Shown here one piece after another: positions 11,779-24,960 of a stretch of DNA of 64,000 bases (position 1 is its first letter; every line of letters begins with the position of its first letter). A program made the position numbers and the translations under genes. The notes beneath the pieces are model-generated. The model was not told where the DNA came from. It did no database searches and worked only from the letters and a program-made list of their open reading frames with translations. The DNA comes from Erythrocercus mccallii (taxonomy: Eukaryota > Chordata > Aves > Passeriformes > Dicruridae), in assembly GCA_013397435.1 (NCBI GenBank), contig VZRG01000533.1, positions 372,001 through 436,000 on the forward strand. The letters run 5' to 3'.

Positions 11779-13869
11779 AAATGGTGTTGCTTTGGTAAGT
11801 ATCTTCTCCTGAATGAGTTTCTCTCAGAAGGCAGGTACTTTCTAGACCCAGGGCATGTTATCCAACCAAAGTTAATACTTTACTGATACTGCCCAAATAC
11901 TCTTATTCATGGGACTCAAAACAAAGGGGGAAACTGAGCTGCCTTATACTTGTGACAAATACTCTTTTTGTTCTCCGGTCTGCTTATGGGGAACTACTCA
12001 ATTATTCAAGGAATAAATTACTCCCAAAGGCTGATTCATACACTGGGAGGATTACTTCCTCCATCCTTGTTCATGGAGAAAAGTGGTGCAGGAGCACAGC
12101 AAGTGAATCTGTTTTGTAGCACCTGGGACAGAGAGGGCTTCTCTCCCAGTCTTCTTTTGCAACATTAGGGACTCTCAGTGAGGATATTTGCTGGGGACTT
12201 TTTCCTCTCAGAGAGATCCCTAACATCCTCCCCTTGCCTTTTTCTTTACAGGAAGTGTAGTTGCCAGGAAAGAAGTCAGTTGTCATAAAGACTAATTTGC
12301 TGCCCTGAAAACCCCGAGCTTTGATTTTTTTCTGGCCTCCACGTTGTCACAGTAAAAAATCAGAGAGCTGCTGGGTGGTTTTCACCTTGTATTTAGCAGT
12401 GCTATCTCCCAAAGTTGTATGCAGAATTCCCAAACAGACACAGGAAGAACAAAGGAGGAGCACGCACAATGAGCTGTTTATGACCATGGCAGATTCCTTC
12501 CCCTCCACCCCACCACCTTTGTATGCGACGCACAGCACCCACCCTATAGCACCTATTCTATAAGCCAAGGAACACAGATGCTGAAATAATAGAGGAGAAA
12601 ATACAAAATTCTAGCATCATTTCAGCCCTCCTGGCATCTTAGACGTGGAAGAGTGGGATGCTTCAGCTGCAGGGCAGCCTAAAAGCAGCGTCTAGGGAGA
12701 GAGCTATGGAACTGCTCCTCAAAGTCTGTATCCAATGACAGCCTGGGGTACAGGCTCTCCTTTTGTGCAGCATCTGGTCAGACCTCTGCACACATGAGCA
12801 ACTCTTTAAAGGTCTTCAGGAAAGACTGCACTTGGACCTTGCCCTTTGGGGTCTTGTGGAGCACAAGGCAGGCTGCTTGGCCAACAGAATACAGCAGGAC
12901 CTGCAGCTTAGCAGAACGAACAGATTGGTCCATGTTTACCCCAAATTCATTTGTTTAGTTTCACAAATCTTCAGAGACACATCCTCCAAACCATACTTGC
13001 AGCTTCTGGCTGGCTTTGGACTGTCAAAATGCCCGACCATCCTTGTGAACTCTGCTAGTAATCTCCACAGACAAATAGCACAATGTGTTTGAGGAAAGCG
13101 GCCAGGATGAGATTTCTAGGCTAATTTTCGTTGATCACGAGTTTTCAGTCACACCAACCTCTAGGGACGCCTGATACCTTATGGATGCTTATCCCAACCC
13201 ATATCCACACTTCAAGCACACGTTTTCAACCACACAGAGGTAAATTACTTAGTCCTATCACCATTATTCTTCTAACTGGGCATTTGCTCCTCTGTTTGAC
13301 TGGAACCAGCAGAAGTGAGGGGTGCTCATACACCACATGGCTGAGAGGACTCAGCAAGGGGATTTTCAGTACAGCATGAAAATAAACTGCAGGAGCAAAG
13401 AGCTTTTAGCATTTACTTGCACCTCAAAATGAAAAACCTCCTTCCCATTCTGCATCTCTAAGTGAGTGAAAATTTAACTCAGCAGCCTCATATACAAAAA
13501 TGCCTCAGAGAAACTGCTTCTGAGCAGATCTTGCCAGGTTGGTGATTTAGGAAGTGATTTAGGCACAGGTCAGCAGGGACTGATGCAGACACTGCAAATC
13601 TGCAGGGGAAGATGACAACTGATTTTTTACAATTTTAACCATGAAAATCACATCACATGCAGTAAAAATCAATAGAGGGAATCACAAAATTGTGGGGCAA
13701 AGGAAGGGAAAGGATTCTTTCTATGAAGACCGCTTCTCCCTAACTGCCCCCACTGAGATACACGGTAAACAGTAAAGCACAGGAGTGGAAAAAAAAATCA
13801 CTCCTCCAGTGTACTATAGGAATTATTAATTAATTAGAGCTCATAATTACTCTGACAGCTTTTGCCTTA

Positions 13870-13985
13870 TTTTACAACTGGGAAGAATAAGGCACCAAGT
13901 GGCTAAACGATTTGCCTAACCTCACAGAGTGAGTAAACAGCTGAGTCATAAGGAAGAGCAGAGCCACTCTTCCTCAGAGCAGTGT
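13870..13985 (-). repeat. MIR-like (CORE-SINE) relic
   Basis: The plus strand reads as the reverse complement of a MIR core: TTATTTTACAACTGGGAAG, then AATAAGGCACCAAGTGGCT, AACGATTTGCCTAACCTCAC and AGCAGAGCC. MIR-type SINEs show the same order of ATTTTACAGATGAGGAAACTG, GGCACAGAGAGGTTAA, GACTTGCCCAAGGTCAC and GGCAGAGCC. Divergence is high, as expected for a relic predating birds. Confidence 0.65.
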
Positions 13986-15459
13986 TTGAGAGTTTCTTTG
14001 ATGCTGTACTGAACCTCCTAAAATGTCCAGCTGCTTCTAAAGAAGTTGCAAAAAAAGTAGACAGAGGTCAGACAGTTTGATCTGCGGTTGGATATTCCTG
14101 CAGTTGTGCTGGCTAGAAACTGTAATGGTCTGTGCCCCAGTTTTGGGTTTTTTTAAAATCCTTTCTGCATAATTCTGTCCCAATAAAACCCAGAAGGCTG
14201 AACGTGTGGAGTTGTGTCTTTATTAATGCCCTCTTCCACCTATAAAAGACTGTTTAAAAAATGGAAATAGACATTGGACTGGATTTTGTTGCTGCCTAAA
14301 CTGACCCTCAAGTCAGCACCTTCCAGTGAATCACCCCCAGTAAGTGTTATGCAGAATGCACAGCAATAAAAACAACAAACCTGAAAGGATGGGGAAAGAC
14401 TTGGAAGGAAATAAAACAAGGACCTGCAAAGCCAAACAGCATTACAAACTGGTACATTTTAAATGAACAACAAGAAAACAGAAGCCACACTGATCAAAGC
14501 CTCCCACCTCCTCTCTGTGGTGGATGACACCTTCGCTGGGAGCACACCACCACCTCTAACCCCACACCTGCAAAAGGAATTAATTTCAAAAAGAATACAG
14601 ACCAAAGAGAACCATATCAAAATAAATTAGCAACAGACCCCTCATCCTGCTGTGGTCAGAAAGAAGAGGCAAAGATGCTCATAGTTGCTAAGATTCAGGG
14701 GACAAAAAAAGACAAAACAAAACCAACCCCTCCACCCCCTCCCCCCAAAAAATCACAGCTGTTGAAAACTTTAGAAGAAACAAGTCCAAAGACCTTGAAA
14801 GAAAAGAGATTTCAAACAGCTTGGACAACTGGCAGGGGGCTAAGAAATTCCTTTTCAAAAAACACCTGTGCTTTCTCTGACTTTGGATATCTCTGTGTAG
14901 CCCAGGTAGATTTTTCACTCACAGAGGCACCAAGTACAGCCCTAGGAATATGTAATGCAAAGATAATATACACTGTATTTATTTATAGATACACAACTGC
15001 AACAAAAATGTCAAAATATGTTTTGCAATTGTAGATATGACCTGCTTGACAATTTGTTTTTCCAACTAATAGCTTTTCAAAGGAAAACTATCAACACAAA
15101 GCTCATCTGTCTTTAATGCTTGCATGCTATTAACAACATCCCAGATCACTAAATTCAAAATTTTACAGCTCAGTCTTGCTGGATATCTTTACATTTCACC
15201 TCCTTTTAGCAGCAAGATGAAATCTAATCAGCAGCTGCAGAAACTGGAGGGAGTTTAAGGTACTGTAGGGAATGTTCAAAGCCTACGCATGCTCCTTCAG
15301 TAAATACTGCACTCAGAGAAGAATTTGTTTAATATTTATACCCCATCCATGATCCCATATGAGGGGTCAACTACTTGAGAGAACATCTGTTGGGAATGGT
15401 TGGGAATTGTTCTAGTCATGCCTTTTTTTAATTGCTGATTCCTTAGGTCATGCCAAAGA

Positions 15460-15540
15460 GATTCAGGTTCAGCTCCTGACTTTACAACAAACTTTCTCTG
15501 TGAATTGGAGTGAGTCACTCCTTATCTAACCTTCTGTACA
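15460..15540 (+). repeat. Possible MIR-like SINE relic
   Basis: AGGTTCAGCTCCTGACTTTA, CTGTGAATTGGAGTGAGTCAC and ATCTAACCTTCTG follow the sense MIR order (CGGCTCTGCCACTTA, TGTGACCTTGGGCAAGTCAC, TTAACCTCTCTG). The match is weaker than at 13870. Confidence 0.4.
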
Positions 15541-16514
15541 TGGTCACTAACATCTTTGTGAGTTATCGTAAAATATCACCAAATATAAATTCTAGTGTTT
15601 TGCACAAGAGCACGTGGCCACAGAAAGCAGAGTCATCCCTTTGTCCCAATTCTCTTACAAAATTAGAGACAATACAGCCTTTCACCTAAGAAAAGGGTTT
15701 ATTCTATGCAAACTGGGCATGCATCAGACACGTTTATGAAACTACATGGGAACACCACCATTTGCAACATTTTAAGCTTAGTAACTACTATTGATGTTAT
15801 GTATTTCTCTTTCTATCGATATCTATATATACACATATTGACCCTATTGACCTATGTTCATTATTATTTGCTGCTGAATGCAGAACACAAGCAGAAGAGT
15901 GCTGAAGAAGTATTCAGCCCCCCTTGGTGCACAGACTTCAGATCCTACTCCTGATTCACACCAGAAGAATCAAAATCACCATCAGGCCCAGTATTGGGGC
16001 CAAATTGCTGGCAGGCACAATGAACCACTAATTGCTGGATTCATTAGTAAGGCTCATAGTTTGCCCCCATGAGATGCTGAGTACTTTCAGCTCCTTTTAA
16101 AACCCTGCATCTTAGAAATTAAAATTAACAACTGCAAACTAGTATTTTTGTTACACTGCAGAAACTCAGCAGGAATTTGAAGTGAGATCACAGGAATGCT
16201 AAAATTCTATTATGTAAAATTAGGCAGATTTTTATCTGCCATTTCCCTGTTAATTCTGGAGAACAAGCATGCATCCACACACAATAGCTACTCCATGCTG
16301 TTCCTCAAGCCTAAACAATTGGTTAAAATAGTTTTTGTAACGCTGAAAGAAGACAACTGCCTCACAAAATACCTTTTAAATCCCCCAGTGCCACACTATT
16401 AAGACCAAACTATTCTTCTCAGACATAAAACAAATGTCTATTTAAGAACACATCCAAATGCATTTCCATCACTCGGCCAGAACACTTTTACCTCCCAGAA
16501 GTTGACACTGTAAG

Positions 16515-16600
16515 AGATGGAAGGAGAGACAGAGAGAAAGAAGAGACCTCTAGTCCACCTACTGGCTTCACTGAAGGCAGTGAATCCAGCTCTAGCTCAT
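16515..16600 (-). repeat. Possible old CR1 3'-end relic
   Basis: GAGACCTCTAGTCCACCTAC and CCAGCTCTAGCTCA resemble the reverse complement of a CR1 3' end (GAGGTCATCTAGTCCAACC, followed by the AGGGTCAGCTAGAGCA block). The match is short and degraded. Confidence 0.35.
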
Positions 16601-16840
16601 TTCAAGTAGGTTCAGCTGTGTCAAAGGTTACCCACAAGCTATTTCTTGATGATTTATAGCTGATGTCTACAGATCTCCTTTTATTTTAATGATGACTTCA
16701 ATACAGATGTTAAGACATTCTTTGTCCTCACAGACGTTTATGAGAGGGAAGCTGACATCTTAAAAAAAAGAATTCTAAGAGACTGATTTGCTTTTTCTGA
16801 ACAGGGCCAGCTCTGGGCAGTTTTTATATCTTATCCAGAA

Positions 16841-16880
16841 GGAAAAAAAAAAAAAAAAGAAAAAAGAAAGGAGAAAAAAA
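16841..16880. repeat. A-rich/GA-rich low-complexity tract
   Basis: A run of about 16 A followed by AAAGAAAG/GAGAAAAAAA purine text. Confidence 0.9.
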
Positions 16881-17889
16881 GCCCCCTTTACCCTTTTCTC
16901 CCATACTAAAGCTGCTATGTTTCTGTGACTTATTCTGGGCAAAAATCCTAGAGCATTGACTCAATGTGTATGTCACCAGTTAATTATCATCAAGACAAGA
17001 CACTGGGACACTTGGTAAGCATAAGATAATTTTATCTCTTCACCAATAATAATATGTATCTATACAGCATTATTTTGCTCTGCTTGAGCCCAGAGTGATT
17101 TAAAAGTGAGTCCCAAAAGATTCCATCATGGGAATCCTTGAACTACAATCATTTGGGGGTGAGGAACAACAGCACAGGAAAAACAGAAGCAGGACATGCT
17201 ATACCCATTTGAAATTTCAGATGTCATGGCTGGTGAAACTGCTGAGAGTTGTCCAAATGTGAGATTGTTTTTAACCTCAGCATTAAGTCTGTGCATGTGA
17301 GTGTGAACAAAGTCTGTGTGCATGTATGTGCTGAATTTTCCTGAGCCCGAATTTGGTCTGTGGCTTTATAGAAAATGTTGAAAGTGCAGGCTATCCACTC
17401 ATTTATGACAAATAATAGGCAAATAGAGAGAAATCAATTTATTTCAGAGTTTTAATTGCAGACTCTATTTTCTGTGAACATTCGAAACTAGGAGGAGAGT
17501 ACCCAGAAAAGGAAAAAAGATAATTTCAGAGAAGACTAAGAATATTGGAAATAAGCACAAAAAGGGATCATTCTGATCTGCAAGCAAAGCAGAAAAAAGC
17601 CAAGAGTTTAGATTAGCAGAGCTCAAGATTGACCGAGGCAACCAACAAGCTAAATTCAAAATACATTAACTTACAGCTGTAACCTGAAGCCTATACAGCT
17701 CTTAGCATGGCTAAAGATAAAAATAATCAGTGACCTGGAATGACTGCTCTCCCTGAGAGCTACCTTTGGAAAGAAAGAAATTCACAAGAACCCACACAAC
17801 AAAAACACTCTCCAGAATTGCTACATACATATGTTTTCTTCCTAATTGCACAGTGAATTGAAGCTGCTTTACCAATCCTGTCACTGTAT

Positions 17890-18360
17890 TGCTCCCTTTT
17901 ATGGCACGCTGCTTCACAGCTTTCTCTGGAGCATTCTGGAGATGAATAAATGCACCCCGGAAACTCAACCGGGGAGAGCTTTTTGTGCCAGCTTTCCCAT
18001 GGATATGTCATGTTGCGTTGTGTTTGTCACTGCGCAGCTCCTGCTGTGCCGCGTTAGCTGGAAGTCACATAACACAACGTGGCTGATCCATGACGTGAGA
18101 TGTCACTGCCCGGCACGTCAGCCGAGAGCCTGACACAAACCCCACTGCTCCATCTCCACATACAACAGGCCCCGTGCTTCCAAGCCACAAGAAGGTGCTG
18201 GCACAGCCACTAAAAAAGAGTTGAAGGAACGCTAATAACTTATGAAATAACTCAAAAAGTTGAAATGTCTCCGTAACGTCGTGAGTCTGAATTGAAAAAC
18301 TTTCTCTGTGCTTTTCCCATTGGAGACATGGTCTTAAGACCCCTCCACGTGTCAAGATAC
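17890..18360 (-). promoter_or_regulatory. Candidate internal promoter/CpG-rich element
   Basis: About 17 CpG dinucleotides fall in some 430 bp of otherwise CpG-poor intron. Reading on the minus strand there is an E-box CACGTG (18346-18351), CCAAT (18319-18323), a TGACG half-CRE (18116-18120), TCACGTCA (18091-18098) and, further on, CCATAAAAGG at 17895-17904, which is a perfect CArG box and is TATA-like. This order would fit a start near 17865 directed toward exon B. The position, upstream of exon B and downstream of exon C, is where a short SOX5 isoform could begin. No first exon with a matching donor was identified, so this is inference from base composition and motifs only. Confidence 0.35.
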
Positions 18361-20946
18361 TCAAAAATCTTTTATCAAACACTTTTTTTCCCCCCATATT
18401 TTTTTTCCCAGTTCTGGCAATAGCTTGTATTTTTTTTAAAAGCAGCAAGGAAAAATGCAGCAACTTGAAATGAAACAAACAGAAACTAAATTCATTCATT
18501 AGCACAAAACGTACACATTGGAACTGACAGTCTGACAGCATTAATGGATAAAGACACATGATGAAGACTGAAATTTTAAACGAGTTTCATATGTTAGATC
18601 CTGTCACATCAGCTTGTCTGCCTCAGATGTGCTTCGGAAGTTCACAAATGTTCTCTCTGGATATCACTGAAGCACTTTTACTGGGAGATTCTACAGTAAA
18701 AAGTCTAATTCTGCTGTGAAGTATTTATGCCTTAGCAGAATTGTCAACATGAAATCTTCTATGATTTGAGACTGAAAATTAATCCCACTTTAATAAAAAA
18801 GTAACTCATAGATTAATTTTCTTAGCTGCTTTCTAAGCCTTTGAGATATATTTATACCAATCCCTAAGTTTCAGGCATGACAACATGAAGATTTCTGTTG
18901 AAATGAGATTCTTATATACAAGACTTCAGGACCTTGGACCTTAAGGAGGCTACATTATAAAATCACAACACGTAGCCACACTGCTTTGGAAAGTATGTGT
19001 ACTCCGAAGTGATGCTTTCCACATAATGTCTCTGAATCCCTCTTTTGCAACAGCTCATTTTACATTGAACAATTCAAACTGCATTCTGTACAACAAATGT
19101 GTAGTTCTGAGAAACCTGAGTGAAATAGTTGCCAAGCACTTCACATAAAGTTAATACTAATCTAAAAGAAACTGTCTTGTTGAATTTGAAAATAAAACAG
19201 ATTTTTCCACTCTGCTGCTAAATTTTGCTTCTCTTCAGCTATCCACAGTTACCAGGGATTAGAGATTAAAATGTTTCAGATTAAAATATTTTTGGAGCTC
19301 CCTTGTTACATGATTATCATTCAGCTGCGGCTAGAGGAATACTTACTGCAAAACGTATTTGCTGCTCCGTTTGAATTGCATTCTGTCAGAACGTGTCAAG
19401 AGGAGCTAATTTCAAATCTAGCATGTAGCGTGGATACAAACCACCCTTCTGCAGACAAAACAAGCAGTTTCTGGAAGCTGTCAGACTGATCACACTGGAA
19501 CTTTATTCAATCACCTCAGAAATTCCCTTTCTGTGTTGGAAAGGAATTCTGCATTTGCTAAAGGGTGGCTACACTGCTGTCCACTGCACAGGCCCACCAG
19601 CACAGCCTCTGCACTTTTTGACTATTAACACCCACAGTGAAATACTCAGACACTTAATCTGAAGGTGCAAAAAGGAAGATTTAATTCCTGACGTGAAGCA
19701 CCTGGTTCCTTTTTAGAAGTGTCTGGGAGTGTGAGAGTTCTCTGCTCCGTTTCAAGCTCTCTCCTCATCCATGAGATAGGTACATTGCCACACTACTATC
19801 ACTTGCACAACCTGTGCTCCTGGAATAACCACATCCCTTGATTTAGAGACTCTTAACAGCCCAGAGTCTAAAAAACAAACCTCCGTAATGAAGGATGACC
19901 TTTATTAAGGATTTCATGTTTCATGAAGGAAACTGTACATTAATCTGATATTGGCACAACTTCCTGGTTTGTTATTTGTATTTAACACAGAGCTAATATT
20001 GGTGCCTCATCTTTTCAGTGCTGCTACCCTCAGCAGCCTCTAGTGAAGAATGAACTTCATGTATTTGTCCTCATGGCCGGCTCACCTTCTTCAGCATAAA
20101 GACCTTCTACTAAGTATTTTCTTACTCCTTCCACAGACCAAGGCCACCCAAATGCGAGGAGTATCAGCAAAAACCACTGCAACCAGAAAAATCAATTTTT
20201 TTCTCTGTTGCATTATGCAGCTCCAGATTGCACGCTCTCCTAAAGCCCTTTTACTGCTATTTTTAGGACTTTGTGGACAACTGGCACCATCAACTCAACA
20301 GATCTCTCAGTGGCATTAAAAAACCCCTTGACTTTGTGTCATTGTTTTCTTATTTGGGACTAATCCAGTCTCTTCTTGCTCTTTCTCATTCAAGCTCTTC
20401 GTTCCAACTGACAGAAGAAGGGCAGTTCTGTCAAAAAGCTTTTGAGAAGTTAATGCTCAGGTATTTTTAAGTAACAGGATAAGACACTGAGCAGAAACCA
20501 AATGCCAGATCCCAGCACTCCTAAACACTGAGGGCTTCTGGAAACAGCCTCCTGAAAGTCACAGTGCCTGCTGGAATACCTTGGTGTTCAGTATGAAGCC
20601 AATGATGTGGATAATTTAAACAAAAATAATGAGAACTGCTACCTGCTGCCCACTCCATCAATTTTGTTTATTTGTATCAGGTTTAGAAGGCATTAAGAGC
20701 AAAGAACAGCAGTGAACTAGTAAGGACACGGTGCTTGTTTTTTACCTCTTTGCTTTACACCTCTGTTGTTCCCTGTCTGATTTCTGAGGACCTCTCTCAG
20801 GAATAAAGCAGTCTTGCTTGATTTGTGTATTATCTCACTTCAGTTTTTTGAATCAGAGATTTTGGAGGGGTTTTTTTTCCCCTTTTTGTGGTATTTTCTT
20901 CTGAGTTGTCACTATAAAAAGTGCCAGCTGAGCCTGACAAGGGTTA

Positions 20947-20959
20947 ATTGCCTGGCAAC
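20947..20959. promoter_or_regulatory. RFX X-box-like inverted repeat
   Basis: ATTGCCTGGCAAC is a near-palindrome (TTGCC T GGCAA) matching the RFX X-box form with a 1-bp spacer. RFX factors drive ciliary genes. A TATAAAAAG lies about 30 bp before it, near 20915. Confidence 0.35.
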
Positions 20960-23900
20960 TCTGCTTGCAAGACATGCTCGTGCCAGAGAGACATGATCTC
21001 AGGAAAGGAGAGCTGTGGACAGCTAACTTGAAAAAGCATCCTAGGAGCCCCCTCCACATATCTAATTTATTTTTAGGACAGTGAGGAGGGGTGTTAGGCA
21101 GGCAGAACGCTGTGCAAGTCCCTGCTGCTGTTGCTGTTTAGACACTGCAATTAACATTGCTTTTATTGCTTGGAACACATTTGCTATTTCAGAAAAGCAC
21201 CTTATGAAGTTCCATTAATACTTATCATTCCCCTGTGCTCCAGCAAATGGTTTAAAAAAATCATTGTTTATATGCCTGCATGTCATATATAGGAAGAAGA
21301 GCAAGGAACAGGAAAACAACTTCAAAGATTCTGTCACCAACTCTACATTTTACTATTTAGGATCAAAAGCACGGGCAGCAAATGGGAAAGGCTCCCAGGT
21401 AAAGAGATTATTAACTACAAGAATGGACAGGGAGACTGAAGAAAGCGTATAGCACAGATGATGTCTCAGTTTACAGCTCCCTACTCAGCACTGCATCTGT
21501 ACTGTAAACTTTTCCTTGATTATCTTATAGCTATTTCTGACCTGTCTGATGCTCTGGCAAGGGGATTGGGAAATGCAATCACTGAAAAATGTTTTGGATG
21601 TACTGATGTATAATATTTGAGTGCTAATTGTTATTCCGGTGCTGAAAAGATTAATAGATTAATTTAGCAAGGATTTTTTTTCAATCACTGACATATAAAG
21701 AATTGTGTCCAGCCTGGAAACTCTCAAAAAATAGAAGGGCTTGCAAATGTTGGAGATAAAACTTCTGTAAATATAGCCCCAGTGTTTTATCAGAGATGCT
21801 GTGTCTTATATCACTTTAATGAGGACTGCTGTCCTTCATTCTGCAATACCTCAGTAGTCTAAAGGAAAATAAGGATGGCTTAATTTCCCCTTGCTTGGAC
21901 AGGCATTTAGCAGCTTCTGAGCTCTCCAACCAATAAGCAGGACAAGAATTTCCATTAGCATATGGGGCCTAACATGAGCCATGGGTTAGTTTCAGACAGG
22001 TTCCTCCTCTCTACTCTTCAGGGACAAGAATTTGTCCCCATCCAACACAATCATGCCCTTTGATCACCTGTACACAGCCATCTTACCATTTTAATTTAAA
22101 TTAGGTGCTTCCCAGTGGCATGTTCAAAACTAGCAGCTCTGAGGGTGCAAGGAATCTGTATGTCCCCTTTTCAGCCAGGCTTCTGCCACAGTCAGAGTGG
22201 TGTGGCACGTGAGTTGATGCACATCATGGGGACTAATGTCATCCCCAAGATCTCCCCAGGATAAAATTCCACATTCTGCACCATCATAGGAAAGGGAGAG
22301 ATGAGAGAAAGGAGACAAATGCTACCAGCTACCAGTAGAGGTGCTTAGGGTGGTCGTTGAAAATGAAGTTCAAGTCAACAATTTGCCAGAAGTAGAATCA
22401 GAAATATCATATAGATTAGTTTTATGGGCCTTTTTACTGTTTTAGGGTCTTTTTCTTCTTTCCTTGAGATGTCTTCCTTTTCTTTTTTCCACCATATTTT
22501 TATCTTGAGTGAAGAAAGCTTTCCTACTAAAACTAGGTAATCCCATCATCAGTTTTAACTGGGACAGGGAAATCCACAACCAACTCCCCACAGTTTACTG
22601 ATTTTTCCTAGTAACATAGCCTGTGGTGTGTCTGAATTAAAATGCCCATTTCAAAGGCTCTTATTCTTTGTTTTTTCCCTGGTCTCACATGGACTTGATA
22701 AGAAAAACAAGAGTGACTCTGTAGTTCCCTGACCTTCCCTGGATGAGAATGGAGCAAGCACACCTTGCACCCTTTCTATCCTTCACACACTATAACCAGG
22801 ATGCAAGACACAGCTGGTGCATGTAGCAGCAGCTGCAGCACCATCTCCAGACCTCCTCAAAAATGGGAGAAGTTCTTCTGGAGAGACTCTGGCCATCTTA
22901 AGGTCAATCTGTACAAGCACTAAAACTTTCAAAGGCCATTTAAACGTTGCCTATAGGTGACATGAAGAAAATTCCACCAGAAGTGTTCACTTCAGTGATC
23001 AGATAATGTGAAACTAAAGCACCCTCTTCAGTTAAAGACTCAGATCGATATTTGTCTGAGTATTGTAGCTGAGGAGAAACTGACTGTATATATCCAGCTG
23101 CTTAGTGCTGTTTCTGCCTTGTCTGAAACACATTTCCTTTCCTTGTCACAACTCCCAGGTGCTACTGCTGAGCACATGGTAGCATCACTGCCAGAAGTAT
23201 TTGAATAGAACAAAAAAAAAATTGATTTGGACAATCTGTGTGCTCTTGTCATTGATGGAGACACAACTGTGAGTAGGGTTAGGGCTGAGGTCACAACAAG
23301 GTTAAAAGAAAAGTGCCCAGGAATTCTCTCCTGTCACATTTCACACTGAATTGCTCCTGTTTTACAGCAGATGCTACAGACAATACACTGTGCTCCCTTA
23401 AATACAGGGAATCATTTAGCTACATTTACAAGCTACATTGAAAATTCACTCCAGAATTACTGCACTTGAAAGGTTACATGGAGAGGGCTAGAACATCGCT
23501 GCATGCAGGCACTAGATGCTATATTTATCCATGCCACATAAAAAACAAGAAACAAAGGAAGGAATGAACAGGGCCCCGACCATTTACAAGTGAGGGTGAT
23601 GTTGTTGTCCTCATGCAAGGGTATAAAAAAGCACCTGATCTGAAGGCAGTGAAGACTAGAGCTATCAGGTGAGAGTCCTGCTAGCAGGGTAAAGGTCACA
23701 GTTCAGACAAACATAGTGTCTACAACACTGCTTTACTTTATCTTGTGCATGGCCCTGTACAAGCGAGAGGCTCGAAACGAATCACAAGATGGAAAAGTTA
23801 TTCTGCCTAGTCCTTATCTGCACCTCTGCCTGTTCTCTCCTACTCGGGAGCCTGCAACCACCCTGAACACCCAACAGGGCAGCACGCAGGCACTTACACG

Positions 23901-24875
23901 ATCAAAGGCAAAATGTGCTTAAGACAGACTTAGGAAATCCAGCACAATTTGGCAAACTTCAAAGATAGTTGCCTTTCAAAAGGGTTGTGGAGGAGGCCTT
24001 GGTAAATTTGAATGGTATGATTAGCATACCGGCTGTTTTTAAAACTGCTCAAGAAGAAGCTGTGTTAAAATCCATTTCCGCAAGACACACGCATTTTTCT
24101 TTTGGACAGGCTCCACTAGCTCTGTTTCTTAAATCAGTTTTTCTGGCATGGATTTCTTCTTGGAAGAATGTACGACACCAGCTCAGTTTCCTAACCAAAA
24201 CTTGACAGAATGTGTGCAGCACAGCATAATGGCATCTCTAGTTCGTGGCTTCCTAAAAGTTACAGCACAGAACCCTCGGAAGTGAATTTGACTATTCCAG
24301 GTCACATCTGCTGAAAGGCGAGCAAGATGACAGGAGATGCCAGGGGAGTCTGTCCAGCACAGCGTTCAAACACTGGTGAGGGCCACTGATAAAAGGCTTG
24401 CCAAAACAGGAGTTGCCAAGGTCTTAGAGGAGTTTCAGGGATGTTTTCAAGTCTTACTAGATTTAAAGGATGATCCTTGGCAAACTCCCCCTGATGCTTC
24501 TCAGCATTTCTAGAGCCAACAGTTGTTCCATCTGCTGCTGAGGCTGACTTTGAAGAATCCTTGCAAAGAGCAGCACACTAACTTTAACACTACACAAGAG
24601 AAGAAAAAGCCACAGCTTTTCAGAAGTGACCTAGATGTTTGCCAGTAGCTTGACACGCTCTCAGGTAAGGCTGTCTCCTTGTCTCCAAACACTTGAGTGT
24701 ATTACCAAAGCTGTGCCAGTGTAAACTGTGGGCTGAAAATAGAGATTCAGTAAACAGCATCTATTGAAAGCTATTCTAAGGCATTAACTATTCATCTCTG
24801 GAGGTCTGATGTACAGTAAGCATGAGAAAGATCACCACAAACCAACTTCAGGAACCAAATTGCTAACCGGGATTT

Positions 24876-24960
24876 TAAAAAAATAAATTTAAAAAATGAC
24901 TGCGAAACTCAAGACATATTCCCTGATGACAGTTAGAAAAATTAAATATAAAAAAAAAAT
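24876..24960. repeat. A-rich low-complexity tract
   Basis: TTTAAAAAAATAAATTTAAA, and after a gap AAATTAAATATAAAAAAAAA. Confidence 0.6.

Noticed and set aside
12763..13092. Plus-strand open frame of 109 codons
   Set aside because: No domain or motif; composition and codon pattern look like intron sequence.
18065..18559. Minus-strand open frame of 164 codons
   Set aside because: No recognisable domain; Phe/Leu/Cys-rich text derived from a T-rich stretch; no splice context. The region is more interesting as possible promoter DNA.
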